Source: Psychrobacter sp. Pi2-52 (GTDB taxonomy: Bacteria; Pseudomonadota; Gammaproteobacteria; Pseudomonadales; Moraxellaceae). Taken from it: a stretch of DNA of 64,000 nucleotides. Position numbers and translations under genes: made by a program. Shown here piece after piece: positions 46,621 to 55,486 of the stretch. Below the pieces are notes generated by a model. It searched no databases. It saw only the letters and a program-made list of their open reading frames with translations, and was not told where the DNA came from. Where the stretch lies: NCBI RefSeq assembly GCF_904846705.1, contig NZ_CAJHBS010000012.1:38607-102606 (forward strand), given 5' to 3'. How positions within the stretch are numbered: the first letter of the stretch is position 1; each line of letters starts with the position of its first letter.

Positions 46621-46665
46621 TAATAATTAATTCCTTTTAGAAAATAATGATGAGGTTTTATAGTC

Positions 46666-46699
46666 TAGCCATTTGTCGGTTAATGTAGCCACTTATCGG
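46666..46699. repeat. Two direct repeats 20 bp apart
   Basis: TAGCCATTTGTCGG (46666-46679) and TAGCCACTTATCGG (46686-46699) differ at two positions and start exactly 20 bp apart, close to two helical turns. This spacing would place a bound regulator on the same face of DNA. Ownership and function unknown. Confidence 0.45.
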
Positions 46700-47123
46700 A
46701 CAAAGCCATGTAGTGTATTGCTACAAAACCAAATTCCAGTGATAATACAATCAAAATCTATTGCTATTTAGTAACTCTACTGTGACCAAGTGTTATCTGT
46801 AAAGTTTAAAAATAGTATTTGATTTAAACCTATTAATTCTAATCTTATTTTCAAGCTTATTGCTGTTTCTCGATTAATGAATTTCTAGTGGTTAGAGCGC
46901 TTATATGCCTAATAACTATAAAAATCGAAGTTTCATCTACTGAATATAGTTCATTTCTTATAATATAAAAGATATATAAAAACTATCATATGGTTGATGT
47001 CTGCATATCTTTTATATTGTGAGAAAGCCAGTTGGTCGGACCTTTGAGACGTTATTCACATTAGCTTATCTAGATGGCTTGATATAAGAAAGCGTAGCAG
47101 TATTTTAAGAAAAGGAGTGCTCT

Positions 47124-47831
47124 GTGAAATTCTCTTGTGCATTAGAAACGTCTTCTGAACGTATTCGTCTGGTCAATGTTATTTCGCCGCTTATCAAAGC
47201 AGGTTATCAGCTGGTCTCCCAAAGACAAGAGGCTTCAGAGAATGGTGGTAATATCATCCATGTGATCGCAAGAAGCCTAGGCTCTAAAACGCAAGCAGAT
47301 CTAATCGATGACTTGTCTTCAATTGAAGGCTGTACGCTTTTTAATCTAGAAATCGATGAAGAGGGCGGCTCGTCAGCTGCTCCTGCAAAAAAGACATTGG
47401 ATGAGAAAAGCGTCTTATCAGCCATCGGTGCTTATTACCCTAAAATAGCAGATATTGTCAGTCAGTATGAAGATAGTTTACCTATTGAGCGACGTGTGAC
47501 GGCATTGCAGGAGTTGGGTCGTAAGGTTGGCGGGGGTATTTACCAACGTGATTATTCACTTGGTAGTCCACTGAAGATGCCTACTACGATCACTCGTGAG
47601 CTTGTGCCAGCACTAAAAAGCCTGTCTAAAGTTAAAGCAAAAAACAATGTGATCTATTTAATCAAATGTCCATTCTGTAAGTCGTCAGATCATACTCACT
47701 CAGGATGCCATTTTATTGTGGGCTATATAGAAGGCTTTTTGGCAAGCAACCCTGCTATAGATGTGGTTCAAGTTGAAGAGACTAACTGCGGCGCCGGTAG
47801 TACCAATATTTGTGAATTTACCATTGGGTAA
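47124..47831 (+). CDS. V4R-domain protein with N-terminal ACT-like domain
   Basis: Protein of 235 residues. Residues 1-80 look like a beta-alpha-beta ACT-type domain (LVNVISPLIKAGYQLVSQRQ, then IHVIARSLG). A helical linker follows, and about residues 120-235 form a V4R domain: ...LIKCPFCKSSDHTHSGCHFIVGYIEGFLA...VEETNCGAGSTNICEFTIG. Cysteines C182, C185, C195, C222 and C230 with H190/H192/H196 could bind a metal. V4R domains bind hydrocarbons or hold redox cofactors in sensors. GTG start at 47124 with strong ribosome site AAGGAG (47112-47117). 122 bp before a MHYT-domain gene. Confidence 0.78.
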   Translation: MKFSCALETSSERIRLVNVISPLIKAGYQLVSQRQEASENGGNIIHVIARSLGSKTQADLIDDLSSIEGCTLFNLEIDEEGGSSAAPAKKTLDEKSVLSAIGAYYPKIADIVSQYEDSLPIERRVTALQELGRKVGGGIYQRDYSLGSPLKMPTTITRELVPALKSLSKVKAKNNVIYLIKCPFCKSSDHTHSGCHFIVGYIEGFLASNPAIDVVQVEETNCGAGSTNICEFTIG

Positions 47832-47953
47832 GAAAAACTGTGTGTAGATAATTTCATGTCTATGCAAAAAAATCAACGAGTGAATGACGCACCGTGTTGC
47901 AATAAAAGTAACGTTATTTGACTCAATTCTTATGATAGATAAAAGGCAAAAAA

Positions 47954-48694
47954 ATGATGGAAGTTGAATATAACTTACTTTTGGTGTTGGTCTCATACGC
48001 CATTGCAGTATTTGGTTCTTATGTTGGCTTAAACCTTGCCATTCGAGTACCTTCTGCCAAGCCAGGAACAGATTTGTATTTTTGGGTAGCGCTATCATCG
48101 ATTGCTATCGGTGGTGCGATTTGGTCTATGCATTATATCGGTATGATGGCTGTAGATATGAAGATGCCTGTGACTTATGACTTAGGGCTAACAATTGTCT
48201 CAATGCTACTCGCGATTTGTTTCGTTGCAGTTGGTATTGTTATCGTAGGTCGTGGTGAACCAAGCGTTGCTAAGTTAATCGGTGGCGGTGTGCTTACTGG
48301 GCTAGGTGTTGCAGCCATGCATTATACTGGTATGGCTTCTATGCAAATGGACGCTATCATGTCATACAATATACCGCTGCTTATCCTATCGATTGTGATT
48401 GCTATTGCAGCTGCTATCGCTGCGCTATGGTTGGCATTCAATCTACGTGGTACATTACAGCGTTTTGGTAGTGCCTTCATCATGGGTCTTGCAGTTTGTG
48501 GTATGCATTACACTGGTATAGCCGCGATGGAAATGACGATGACGGATCATTCGATGTCTATGGATTATACGCATGCAGGTGCTATTTCTTCATCAATTAC
48601 GATCTTCATCGGTTCAGCAATTGTATTAAGCTTACTATGGGTCATCGCTTCTAAAAATGCACCTAAGCAAGCGACACTAGCATTTGGCGAGTAA
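47954..48694 (+). CDS. Stand-alone MHYT-domain membrane protein
   Basis: Inner-membrane protein of 246 residues with seven hydrophobic helices. Three MHYT-type motifs are seen: SMHYIGMMA, AMHYTGMAS and GMHYTGIAA, each with the His expected to bind a metal for sensing oxygen, CO or NO. No GGDEF, EAL, HTH or kinase domain is attached, unlike many MHYT proteins, so it would have to signal through another protein. The gene 122 bp upstream (V4R) is the natural candidate. ATG at 47954 follows AAAAGGC. A strong terminator follows. Confidence 0.88.
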   Translation: MMEVEYNLLLVLVSYAIAVFGSYVGLNLAIRVPSAKPGTDLYFWVALSSIAIGGAIWSMHYIGMMAVDMKMPVTYDLGLTIVSMLLAICFVAVGIVIVGRGEPSVAKLIGGGVLTGLGVAAMHYTGMASMQMDAIMSYNIPLLILSIVIAIAAAIAALWLAFNLRGTLQRFGSAFIMGLAVCGMHYTGIAAMEMTMTDHSMSMDYTHAGAISSSITIFIGSAIVLSLLWVIASKNAPKQATLAFGE

Positions 48695-48734
48695 TTTTAA
48701 ACGCTCGTTTTTAATACCAATTGAAAGTGAAAAT

Positions 48735-48773
48735 AAAAAAGGGTTTTTAGATATTAATCTAAAAACCTTTTTT
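48735..48773. terminator. Bidirectional terminator after the MHYT gene
   Basis: AAAAAAGGG-TTTTTAGAT (48735-48752) pairs with ATCTAAAAACCTTTTTT (48757-48773) with one bulged G. It separates the MHYT gene from the convergent ATP-grasp gene. Confidence 0.9.
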
Positions 48774-48821
48774 ATGCCTATTCAAATCATTTGCTAACCA
48801 CGTGCATGCTTAGCAGACTAT

Positions 48822-49961
48822 TTATTCATCACCCTTTTCAATTTTCACACTCATCATAATAGAGCGTACTTGGCATGGTTCAATATGCTGAATATTGGTC
48901 TCTAAGTTAGGTCTCTCTGATAACCCCAACCAATAAGAAAATCCGACTTGCGTCAAATCAATCCCACTATGAGATGTATAACCAATACCACCTGATGGAC
49001 GACTATTGATCTCAAGAACACGGTGCTGACCGCTATCATCAGCCTTAGTTTGTACACTGACGATGCCATCACAGCCAAAAGCCCTAATCAGTGGGATTAC
49101 GACATCCATGACAGACTGCTCATAACCAACGTGTTGTATTTTTCCGGTTTTATGACGAGTGACAGCAGCTAGGACTTCACCATATTCACAGGCTACATCG
49201 ATAGAGTATTCTTGCCCAGATAGATAAGGCATGAGCAGCATTGGAATAGGGCGCTCATGTACCATTTGGCTGTTAGCATAGGCATTCACAAATTGAGCTG
49301 TATTGATTTTTTTCTCTTCAGTGAAGTATAAGTGCTCAAAGCTATCGTACGTAGTACTATCTGCTTTACCCGTGTCTAGTCGCCAAAACCCTTGGGCAAA
49401 AATACCGACAACAGGTTTGACACATAGAGGTTGGTCACCATGCTCGGTGAGTAAAGCCTCAAGCTCCGCCGTATTATCAAAACGCCATGCGTCTGCCACT
49501 GGGATATTATGAGTGTGACAATGCTGCATAAAAGCAAATTTATCATCGATTGATTCTAGTGCTGTTACGCTGGTTGCGCCCGTCAATAAGCGAATACCAG
49601 CAGCGTCAAATTTCTCACGATGCACTTCATAATCGATACCATTGCGTCCAGTCAGTAGTACTTTTACGTTATGCTTTTGAGCTTGCTCCAATACGAACTG
49701 CCAACGTGGTATAGCAGGTTCGCTAGTCGTCTGGGCATCAGTATTCACAGCTGAATTAGATGGCTCACGATAAGCCATATCGGCGAATTCGAAAATCTCA
49801 GGCCTATCATGACGATGTGAGGCAATAACTTGAAAAGGGTGATTTGATTTGCTCTTTAGACTTTGTAAGCTCTCCAACATATCACGCTGGCTAGATTGAC
49901 CTTCAGCTAACCACGCCGCTACTGGCATTGAAGGGTTACTATTGTCAGCAAGATTATTCAT
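48822..49961 (-). CDS. ATP-grasp enzyme of the Ter island
   Basis: ATP-grasp ligase of 379 residues, cytosolic. An N-terminal Rossmann-like region (to about 125) precedes the ATP-grasp fold: DKFAFMQHCHTHNIPVADAW near 143, CVKPVVGIFAQGF near 180 as nucleotide-contact strand, DVACEYGEVLAAVTRHKTG near 270, and the metal site LEINSRPSGGIGYTSHSG near 333. This group is described as carbamoyl-phosphate-synthase-like and is a standard partner of Ter PRTase operons. It would join an amino acid-like group to the metabolite. Divergent from terA by 285 bp. Confidence 0.85.
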   Translation of the reverse strand: MNNLADNSNPSMPVAAWLAEGQSSQRDMLESLQSLKSKSNHPFQVIASHRHDRPEIFEFADMAYREPSNSAVNTDAQTTSEPAIPRWQFVLEQAQKHNVKVLLTGRNGIDYEVHREKFDAAGIRLLTGATSVTALESIDDKFAFMQHCHTHNIPVADAWRFDNTAELEALLTEHGDQPLCVKPVVGIFAQGFWRLDTGKADSTTYDSFEHLYFTEEKKINTAQFVNAYANSQMVHERPIPMLLMPYLSGQEYSIDVACEYGEVLAAVTRHKTGKIQHVGYEQSVMDVVIPLIRAFGCDGIVSVQTKADDSGQHRVLEINSRPSGGIGYTSHSGIDLTQVGFSYWLGLSERPNLETNIQHIEPCQVRSIMMSVKIEKGDE

Positions 49962-50246
49962 AATTCTCTCAGCGTTATCATTAGGTGTAGGGGAATGGGC
50001 AAGTCAATATTGCTACTGCAAATCTAGTAGTAATATTAGCAAAGGTATACGGTTTAATAGGACGTATTATATACAAATGATATGCGTTATAAACGCCTCT
50101 AATAAAATAGTCACAGGGATTTGTAAGGATGACTTTAGCGCTTATATCGCGATTGTCTGGTTCAAAAAATTCATAATATCCATGCTACTATATGACGACA
50201 GTCAGCATGACAATGACAACAGCATAATAAATAATCTAAGGGACGT

Positions 50247-51524
50247 ATGATGAGTCAAAATCAACCTCAAAAACTAATTGCAGGTGCCAATGCACCACTA
50301 CCAACTGACAATATTAGCATTCGTATTTTAAGCCAAAATGCCATCGATTGTGCCGCTTATCGCCTGACTAATGACGGAAAAGTACGCGGTGATGGTGACA
50401 TGATATTTTATGGTCAGACACGTAGCGATGATGGTAGCGTTAGCTTCCGTGGTCATGACAGTGATGGGTTTTTTGATGTCAATTTGTCTGCACAGCCTGC
50501 AAGTATCGAGAAAATTGCCCTAGCGTTCTCTAGTTCGCAAACATTGTCGCAAGTTGGCGATGTGGATATTCAAGTCTTACAGGGCAGTCAGGTGCTGATG
50601 ACCTGTCAACTGAGTAGCGCTGGACGTAACGAAAAAGCTATTATATTGGCTGAATGCTATCGCAGACAAGGAAACTGGAAATTTCGTTTTATCGCCCAAG
50701 GTTTTGAGGGAGGGTTAAAACCTTTATCTGAGCATTTTGGTGTGGAAATTGCTGATGAAGCGCCTGCCCAAAATCATAACCCTGCACAAAGCCAACCTCA
50801 ACCTATCAACACTCAGCGACCAATCAATACGCAAAAAGCAAGCAGCACGTCTCAAGCCAACAACCCGCCACCAATCCCTGTAAGTCCTTCGATTAACTTA
50901 AGTAAGATAACGTTAACTAAAAACCAATCTAGCATTAATCTTAAAAAACGTGATGATTTTGGCAAAATTTCGGTCAATTTAGATTGGAATCAACGCCCCC
51001 AAAGTGATAAATCAACACCTAAAAAAGGCATACTGGGAGATCTGTTTAAGCAGCATCAATCAAGCGGTATCGATTTAGATGTCGGCGCTATGATTCATCT
51101 AAAAAATGGTGAAAAAACCCTTATTCAAGCGTTAGGTAATCGTTTTGGTAGTTTACAGTCAGCGCCTTATGTTTGCCTACGTGCGGATGATAGAACGGGG
51201 CAGGTCAGTGGCGGTGAATGGCTGGATATCAATGGTCAGCAATGGGCGCAGATTGAAGAGGTATTTATCTTTGCGTTTATTTACGAAGGCGCACCTAACT
51301 GGGAAAAAACCGATGGGGTTGTAACTATCCATGTACCAGAGCAATCACCGATTGAGACACGTTTGACCGAAGGTGCGGGCAATCTACCAATGTGTGCCAT
51401 TGCCCGTTTGGTCAATCAGCAAGGCAGTATCAATGTTGAGCGTATCAACCAATACTTCAAAGGTCACCAAGAAATGGACAAAGCGTTTAACTGGGGCTTT
51501 AGTTGGAAGCGTGGACGTAAATAG
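50247..51524 (+). CDS. terA: TerA-like protein with two TerD domains
   Basis: Cytosolic protein of 425 residues. An N-terminal TerD-like domain (about 15-170, with RGDGDMIFYGQTRSDDGSV and AIILAECYRRQGNWKFRFIAQGFEGGL) and a C-terminal TerA-specific domain (about 225-425) are joined by a Gln/Pro-rich linker. The C-terminus carries QALGNRFGSLQSAPYV, FAFIYEGAPNWEKTDGVVTIHVP and FKGHQEMDKAFNWGF, closely matching E. coli-type TerA. Ca2+-binding acidic loops are present. Either of two adjacent ATGs at 50247/50250 may start it. It is the only Ter structural gene here on the plus strand. Confidence 0.85.
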   Translation: MMSQNQPQKLIAGANAPLPTDNISIRILSQNAIDCAAYRLTNDGKVRGDGDMIFYGQTRSDDGSVSFRGHDSDGFFDVNLSAQPASIEKIALAFSSSQTLSQVGDVDIQVLQGSQVLMTCQLSSAGRNEKAIILAECYRRQGNWKFRFIAQGFEGGLKPLSEHFGVEIADEAPAQNHNPAQSQPQPINTQRPINTQKASSTSQANNPPPIPVSPSINLSKITLTKNQSSINLKKRDDFGKISVNLDWNQRPQSDKSTPKKGILGDLFKQHQSSGIDLDVGAMIHLKNGEKTLIQALGNRFGSLQSAPYVCLRADDRTGQVSGGEWLDINGQQWAQIEEVFIFAFIYEGAPNWEKTDGVVTIHVPEQSPIETRLTEGAGNLPMCAIARLVNQQGSINVERINQYFKGHQEMDKAFNWGFSWKRGRK

Positions 51525-51550
51525 TATTCTTAATTATAAGTAATAAATAT

Positions 51551-51592
51551 AAAAGAGCGGCCCAGCTATTGATAGATGGGCCGCTCTCTTTT
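51551..51592. terminator. Bidirectional terminator between terA and terZ
   Basis: AGAGCGGCCCA (51554-51564) pairs exactly with TGGGCCGCTCT (51577-51587), 11 bp with a 12-base loop, followed by CTTTT. Convergent genes on both sides. Confidence 0.9.
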
Positions 51593-51645
51593 GAAATAAA
51601 CTATTTAACTAGATTGGTAATAATCCAGTTAAAGTCTCAAGTCAA

Positions 51646-52254
51646 TTATGCATGCGGTGTGATAGCAGGCATTAAGTCGTGGAAGGTGCGGCCAGAAGCT
51701 GTCTCGCCAATCGCATGCATTTTCCATTCATTGTTATGACGATAAACCTTTGCCATTACCATTGCTGTGTGTCCACCTTGGGCAGATAAGTTATAACGTG
51801 CTACTTCACTATTGTTATTGGCATTAACGATACGGCAAAACGCATTTTCTACGGTCTCAAACGTTTGACCAGTAAAGCTATTGACCGTAAATACCAATGA
51901 AACCACATTAGCAGGTACTCTTGAGAGATCGACGTTGATGACTTCATCATCACCATCACCGTCGCCAGTACGGTTATCACCAGTATGCACGATACTGCCG
52001 TCTTTCGATTTTAGCTGACTAAACCAAATGGCATCGACCGCTTGCTTATTAGCATCAAACATAATGCATGAAGCATCTAAATCGATAGAATCGCCGCCAG
52101 AACCGCCGCCGAATAATTTTCCTAAGAAGCCACCTTTTTTATCTTGTGGCCCTTGAGCAACATCCCAACCTAGACCCAATTTAACTTGAGCCAGCTCGCC
52201 ACCAGCTTCTTTGCTTAGGGAGATTTTTTGACCTTTTTGAAGACTAACTGCCAT
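51646..52254 (-). CDS. terZ: TerZ-like TerD-family protein
   Basis: TerD-family protein of 202 residues. The start VSLQKGQKISLSKEAGGELAQVKLGLGWD and the glycine-rich insert KKGGFLGKLFGGGSGGDSIDLDASC match TerZ rather than TerD or TerE. The Ca2+ loop [15 protein letters not shown] is complete, and RVPANVVSLVFTVNSFTGQ and RHNNEWKMHAIGETASGRTFHDLMP follow. The family is known for tellurite, phage and colicin resistance in enteric plasmids. Convergent with terA; the AIM24 gene is upstream on the same strand (76-bp gap). Confidence 0.88.
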   Translation of the reverse strand: MAVSLQKGQKISLSKEAGGELAQVKLGLGWDVAQGPQDKKGGFLGKLFGGGSGGDSIDLDASCIMFDANKQAVDAIWFSQLKSKDGSIVHTGDNRTGDGDGDDEVINVDLSRVPANVVSLVFTVNSFTGQTFETVENAFCRIVNANNNSEVARYNLSAQGGHTAMVMAKVYRHNNEWKMHAIGETASGRTFHDLMPAITPHA

Positions 52255-52330
52255 GTGAGTATCCTTATAATAATTGTGAGTAAAACTGTTTAAAAATAAC
52301 GCTAAAGAGAGTTAAAAATTGCGAAAGGTG

Positions 52331-53083
52331 CTATAAGATATTGTCTAAAAAGCCACCACCGCCACCACGTCCGCCTGAGCTACTACCTAGGACACTTTGT
52401 ATCCAACCTTGATAACTGTCACGATTGCGCGAGCAAATAATGACTTTGCCACTTCCTGAGAAGTTCAGAACCATACCTTCGCCACTGGTGACGGAGTTAA
52501 TAATATTGCTCATGATGCCTTTTTTCTTACTGGTCGAAACTGACAACTTGTATTCAAGATTCGAATCCCAGCAGACTACATGACCATTATCAATGATGAC
52601 GTCTTTGTCTGGTGTGACATCAATTTCAAACAACGAGCCAAAACCAGATACCACGACTTGACCTTGGCCTTGAGTCTGCATCACCATAAAGCCGCCTGTA
52701 TCACCAAACACTGCACCGCCTAAGTTGCGCTGAATATTGGCTCTGATATCGACGCCAGTTTGGGCCGCGACAAACGCACCATCACTCAATGTATACTGCT
52801 GCTTACCAACCTCTATGATTTGCATATCACCATCGAGCGTGGGCGCAAGCAGACAGTCGCCTTCACCATTAACCGCTTCAATCTGCTGTTGGAACAACGA
52901 TTCATCGTTTGCAAAGCGGCGCATCAGTGACTGCATCAGGCCACCTTGTAGCTTACCTTTCAGCTCAAGATTGGACTCTATCATCACCATCGCATTGGCT
53001 TCGCAATAAATTGAATCACCTTTTTTAAGATTACAATGCAAAAAAGGTTCAATAGTACCGATTAAACTGAATGTTGCGGCCAT
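52331..53083 (-). CDS. AIM24/TIGR00266-family protein
   Basis: Cytosolic protein of 250 residues built of beta-sandwich repeats: FLHCNLKKGDSIYCEANAMV, then GEGDCLLAPTLDGDMQ and VVCWDSNLEYKLS. The C-terminus is glycine-rich. The start is ATG 53083 because AAGGA lies 10 bases upstream, not the TTG at 53092 that opens the longer frame. This family recurs in Ter islands. Its role is unknown, but it may assemble with TerD proteins. It lies between terZ and terE on the same strand. Confidence 0.82.
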   Translation of the reverse strand: MAATFSLIGTIEPFLHCNLKKGDSIYCEANAMVMIESNLELKGKLQGGLMQSLMRRFANDESLFQQQIEAVNGEGDCLLAPTLDGDMQIIEVGKQQYTLSDGAFVAAQTGVDIRANIQRNLGGAVFGDTGGFMVMQTQGQGQVVVSGFGSLFEIDVTPDKDVIIDNGHVVCWDSNLEYKLSVSTSKKKGIMSNIINSVTSGEGMVLNFSGSGKVIICSRNRDSYQGWIQSVLGSSSGGRGGGGGFLDNIL

Positions 53084-53167
53084 GGCTTGCAAATCCTTAT
53101 TCTAATATCTTTGTTAAATGCTCTTAATGTGTGCGTGTGCTTTTAGGTACTCTATAGCTTTTATGAT

Positions 53168-53262
53168 AAGCCAATTAAATTTAAAGCCATCAAATGCGTT
53201 AAAGGGGCACACTTGATGGCTTATTAGATCATAACCAGACGTCTGATTATGATAATTGGCTT
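53168..53262. repeat. Nested inverted repeats able to form a three-way junction
   Basis: Three perfect or near-perfect inverted repeats are nested in 95 bp. Outer: AAGCCAATTA (53168-53177) with TAATTGGCTT (53253-53262). Inner 1: AAGCCATCAA (53184-53193) with TTGATGGCTT (53213-53222). Inner 2: ATCATAA-C-CAGAC/GTCTG-A-TTATGAT (53228-53253). The RNA or single-stranded DNA could fold as a clover-like structure. It lies between terE and the AIM24 gene. Confidence 0.65.
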
Positions 53263-53288
53263 GCTAAACGTTTACGTTGGTTCTAACG

Positions 53289-53864
53289 TTAAACATTTAC
53301 GCCATAAGAGGCTGCTAATGGTCCAAGACCACCGCTGAAACCTTGACCGACAGCACGGAATTTCCAATCACCGCTGTGACGATATAATTCGCCAAAGATC
53401 ATCGCTGTTTCAGTGCTGCCATCTTCTGATAAGTCATAACGAGCGATTTCAGATTCGCCATTGTCGTTTACGACGCGGATATAAGCATCACCAACTTGAC
53501 CGAAGTTTTGGTTACGCGCTTGGCCTTCATAAATGATGGCACAGATAGCTACTTTGTTGACGTCAGCTGGAATGCTCGCAAGATTGATTTTGATTTTCTC
53601 ATCATCGCCATCGCCTTCGCCAGTACGGTTATCACCAGTATGCTCAACAGCGCCGTTGTCCGATTTTAGGTTATTGAAAAAGATAAAATCTTGGTCGTTA
53701 CGGACTTTGCCTGCTTCGTTAATCAAGAAACCGATTGCATCTAAATCAAACTCTTGGCCGTCAGTGGCACGTGGATCCCAGCCTAGACCGACTGTAATGT
53801 TGGTTAAACCTGGCGCTTCTTTTGATAAGTTTACGTTGCCGCCTTTTGTTAAGCTAATAGCCAT
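53289..53864 (-). CDS. terE: TerE-like TerD-family protein
   Basis: TerD-family protein of 191 residues. The Ca2+-binding signature is complete: [32 protein letters not shown] and [25 protein letters not shown]. The C-terminal [14 protein letters not shown] resembles TerE of the enteric operon more than TerD. Cytosolic, possibly forming higher-order complexes with TerC-type membrane partners. Upstream is a 454-bp gap, so it likely has its own promoter. Confidence 0.86.
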   Translation of the reverse strand: MAISLTKGGNVNLSKEAPGLTNITVGLGWDPRATDGQEFDLDAIGFLINEAGKVRNDQDFIFFNNLKSDNGAVEHTGDNRTGEGDGDDEKIKINLASIPADVNKVAICAIIYEGQARNQNFGQVGDAYIRVVNDNGESEIARYDLSEDGSTETAMIFGELYRHSGDWKFRAVGQGFSGGLGPLAASYGVNV

Positions 53865-54318
53865 ACAAATATCCTTTGGATTAATAGTTAAGTGGATTGA
53901 TTGATAAAAAATAAACTAAAAGTTGTGCAGTGACTGATATCTCAGAGCAAATAATAAAAACTTACCTGTACGCTATGCCCTGCATATCATTAGGTTTTAC
54001 TATACTAAGCGTTTGCTCACTAAGCAAGGCGTATTTTGTGCGCTTACTATATGCTTACTAAGGGACATAATACTTCTGTATCTTTGATAATTTTTAATCA
54101 ACTTAGCAATAGTCGTTAAGATATTGTTATGAAAAGTAATGTTTCATACAAAAGGGATTTAGCACAAAGGTAGCTTAGATAAAACAATCGCTTTAAAAAG
54201 CACCGACTGACTATATAGGCTTAGAACAAACCAACTCATGGCTTAGGTATGCTTCGCAGCTAGTATGAGAGCTTGGCATTATATAAAAAACCTATTTAGA
54301 CAAATAGACATGTATATC
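53865..54318. other. Gap between terE and glsA
   Basis: 454 bp of AT-rich DNA between two minus-strand genes. It should contain the terE promoter and the end of the glsA transcript. No terminator hairpin, repeat or gene was found. Confidence 0.4.
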
Positions 54319-55239
54319 TTATTCTGCAAAAACCGACCAGCCAGTTTTTTGTACGAAGCGCTCTAGTGCTTTTAGTCCAAGCTTAGAGTTACCTACATGA
54401 TCAAGCCCTGGTGACCAGACAGCGATAGAACCTTTACCAGGTGCTATCGTCAAAATACCGCCACCAACACCACTTTTGCCTGGTAAGCCCACACGGTAAG
54501 CAAATTCGCCAGAACCATCATAATGACCACACATCATCATCAATGAGTTAATACGGCGTGCTCGTTTTTCATTGATTACACTTACTCCTGAGTGCTTATC
54601 AACTCCGTTAGACACTAAATAAAGACCGGCACTGGCCAGCTGTTGACAGTTCATTGCAATTGAGCACTGATGAAAATACGTACCCAATACATTATCCACA
54701 TCGTGTTTTAAACGACCAAAGGATTTCATAAAGTGCGCCAGAGAGGCATTTCGGTCCTTGTGCGCCATCTCAGAAGCCGCTACTTTATGATCAAAGCGAA
54801 TTGACTCATCATCTGCAATGAGGTGAACAAACTGCAGGATTTCACCCAGTGTTTCTTTAGGTTTATGCCCCATCATAATAGCATCCACCACGGCAATGGC
54901 ACCAGCATTGATAAATGGGTTGCGCGGTCGGCCAGACTCGTGCTCGAGCATCACAATTGAATTAAAAGGATCGCCAGATGGTTCGCGTCCGACGTGTGTC
55001 CAAAGTGTATCGCCTAGCTTGCCAAGACCAATGGTCAAGGTAAATACCTTAGAGATACTTTGGATCGAAAACAGTGTACTGGCATCACCTGCTGCATACA
55101 TATGCCCATCAGGAGTCGCTACAGCTATACCGAACTGATTAGAATCAATATGAGCCAATTGCGGGATATAATCTGCGACTTTGCCGCGGTCAGTTTCTCT
55201 TGCCATCTCTGCGGCAATATCATCAAGAATTTTTTGCAT
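54319..55239 (-). CDS. glsA: Glutaminase
   Basis: Serine-dependent beta-lactamase-fold glutaminase of 306 residues that converts glutamine to glutamate and ammonia. The catalytic SxxK is [15 protein letters not shown] near residue 66 and [16 protein letters not shown] near 112 is a family hallmark, with the YxxG region [43 protein letters not shown]. Length normal. The glutaminase sits inside the Ter island. It may supply ammonia or glutamate, possibly for acid resistance or for the ATP-grasp step; this link is only inferred. Confidence 0.94.
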   Translation of the reverse strand: MQKILDDIAAEMARETDRGKVADYIPQLAHIDSNQFGIAVATPDGHMYAAGDASTLFSIQSISKVFTLTIGLGKLGDTLWTHVGREPSGDPFNSIVMLEHESGRPRNPFINAGAIAVVDAIMMGHKPKETLGEILQFVHLIADDESIRFDHKVAASEMAHKDRNASLAHFMKSFGRLKHDVDNVLGTYFHQCSIAMNCQQLASAGLYLVSNGVDKHSGVSVINEKRARRINSLMMMCGHYDGSGEFAYRVGLPGKSGVGGGILTIAPGKGSIAVWSPGLDHVGNSKLGLKALERFVQKTGWSVFAE

Positions 55240-55410
55240 ATCGTTTATAGGATCTTATTTCGACAAGTTATTTAAGGATGAGGATTTTAACTGAAGATAG
55301 GGTAATAGTAACAGGGCAAACGTAACTTTAACCATTGATTGTCTCAATTATCGGTTATTTCGATATTTTGGGACTTCGATATGACCTGATAGGGTGGCAA
55401 AAACAGTATG

Positions 55411-55447
55411 AAAAAAAGCAGGCCATACCTGATGATATGACCTGCTT
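55411..55447 (-). terminator. Terminator of the DUF475 gene
   Basis: AAGCAGG-C-CATA (55416-55427) pairs with TATG-A-CCTGCTT (55436-55447) with one mismatch. On the minus strand the stem is followed by seven T's, 40 bp after the stop. Confidence 0.9.
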
Positions 55448-55486
55448 AGATGTATAACTAAATACAGACTACACTGAGAACATGCC

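Larger units (their letters stand above)
46405..47123. other. 719-bp AT-rich divergent region with repeats
   Basis: No gene is supported here. It must hold the promoters of the minus-strand Ter operon and of the V4R gene. It contains three copies of TTTAAACCTA (46503-46512 and 46823-46832 direct, 46593-46602 inverted), a 27-base imperfect inverted repeat (46485-46511 with 46594-46620) and two direct repeats TAGCCAYTTRTCGG. A decayed mobile element and a regulatory region are both possible. Confidence 0.55.
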
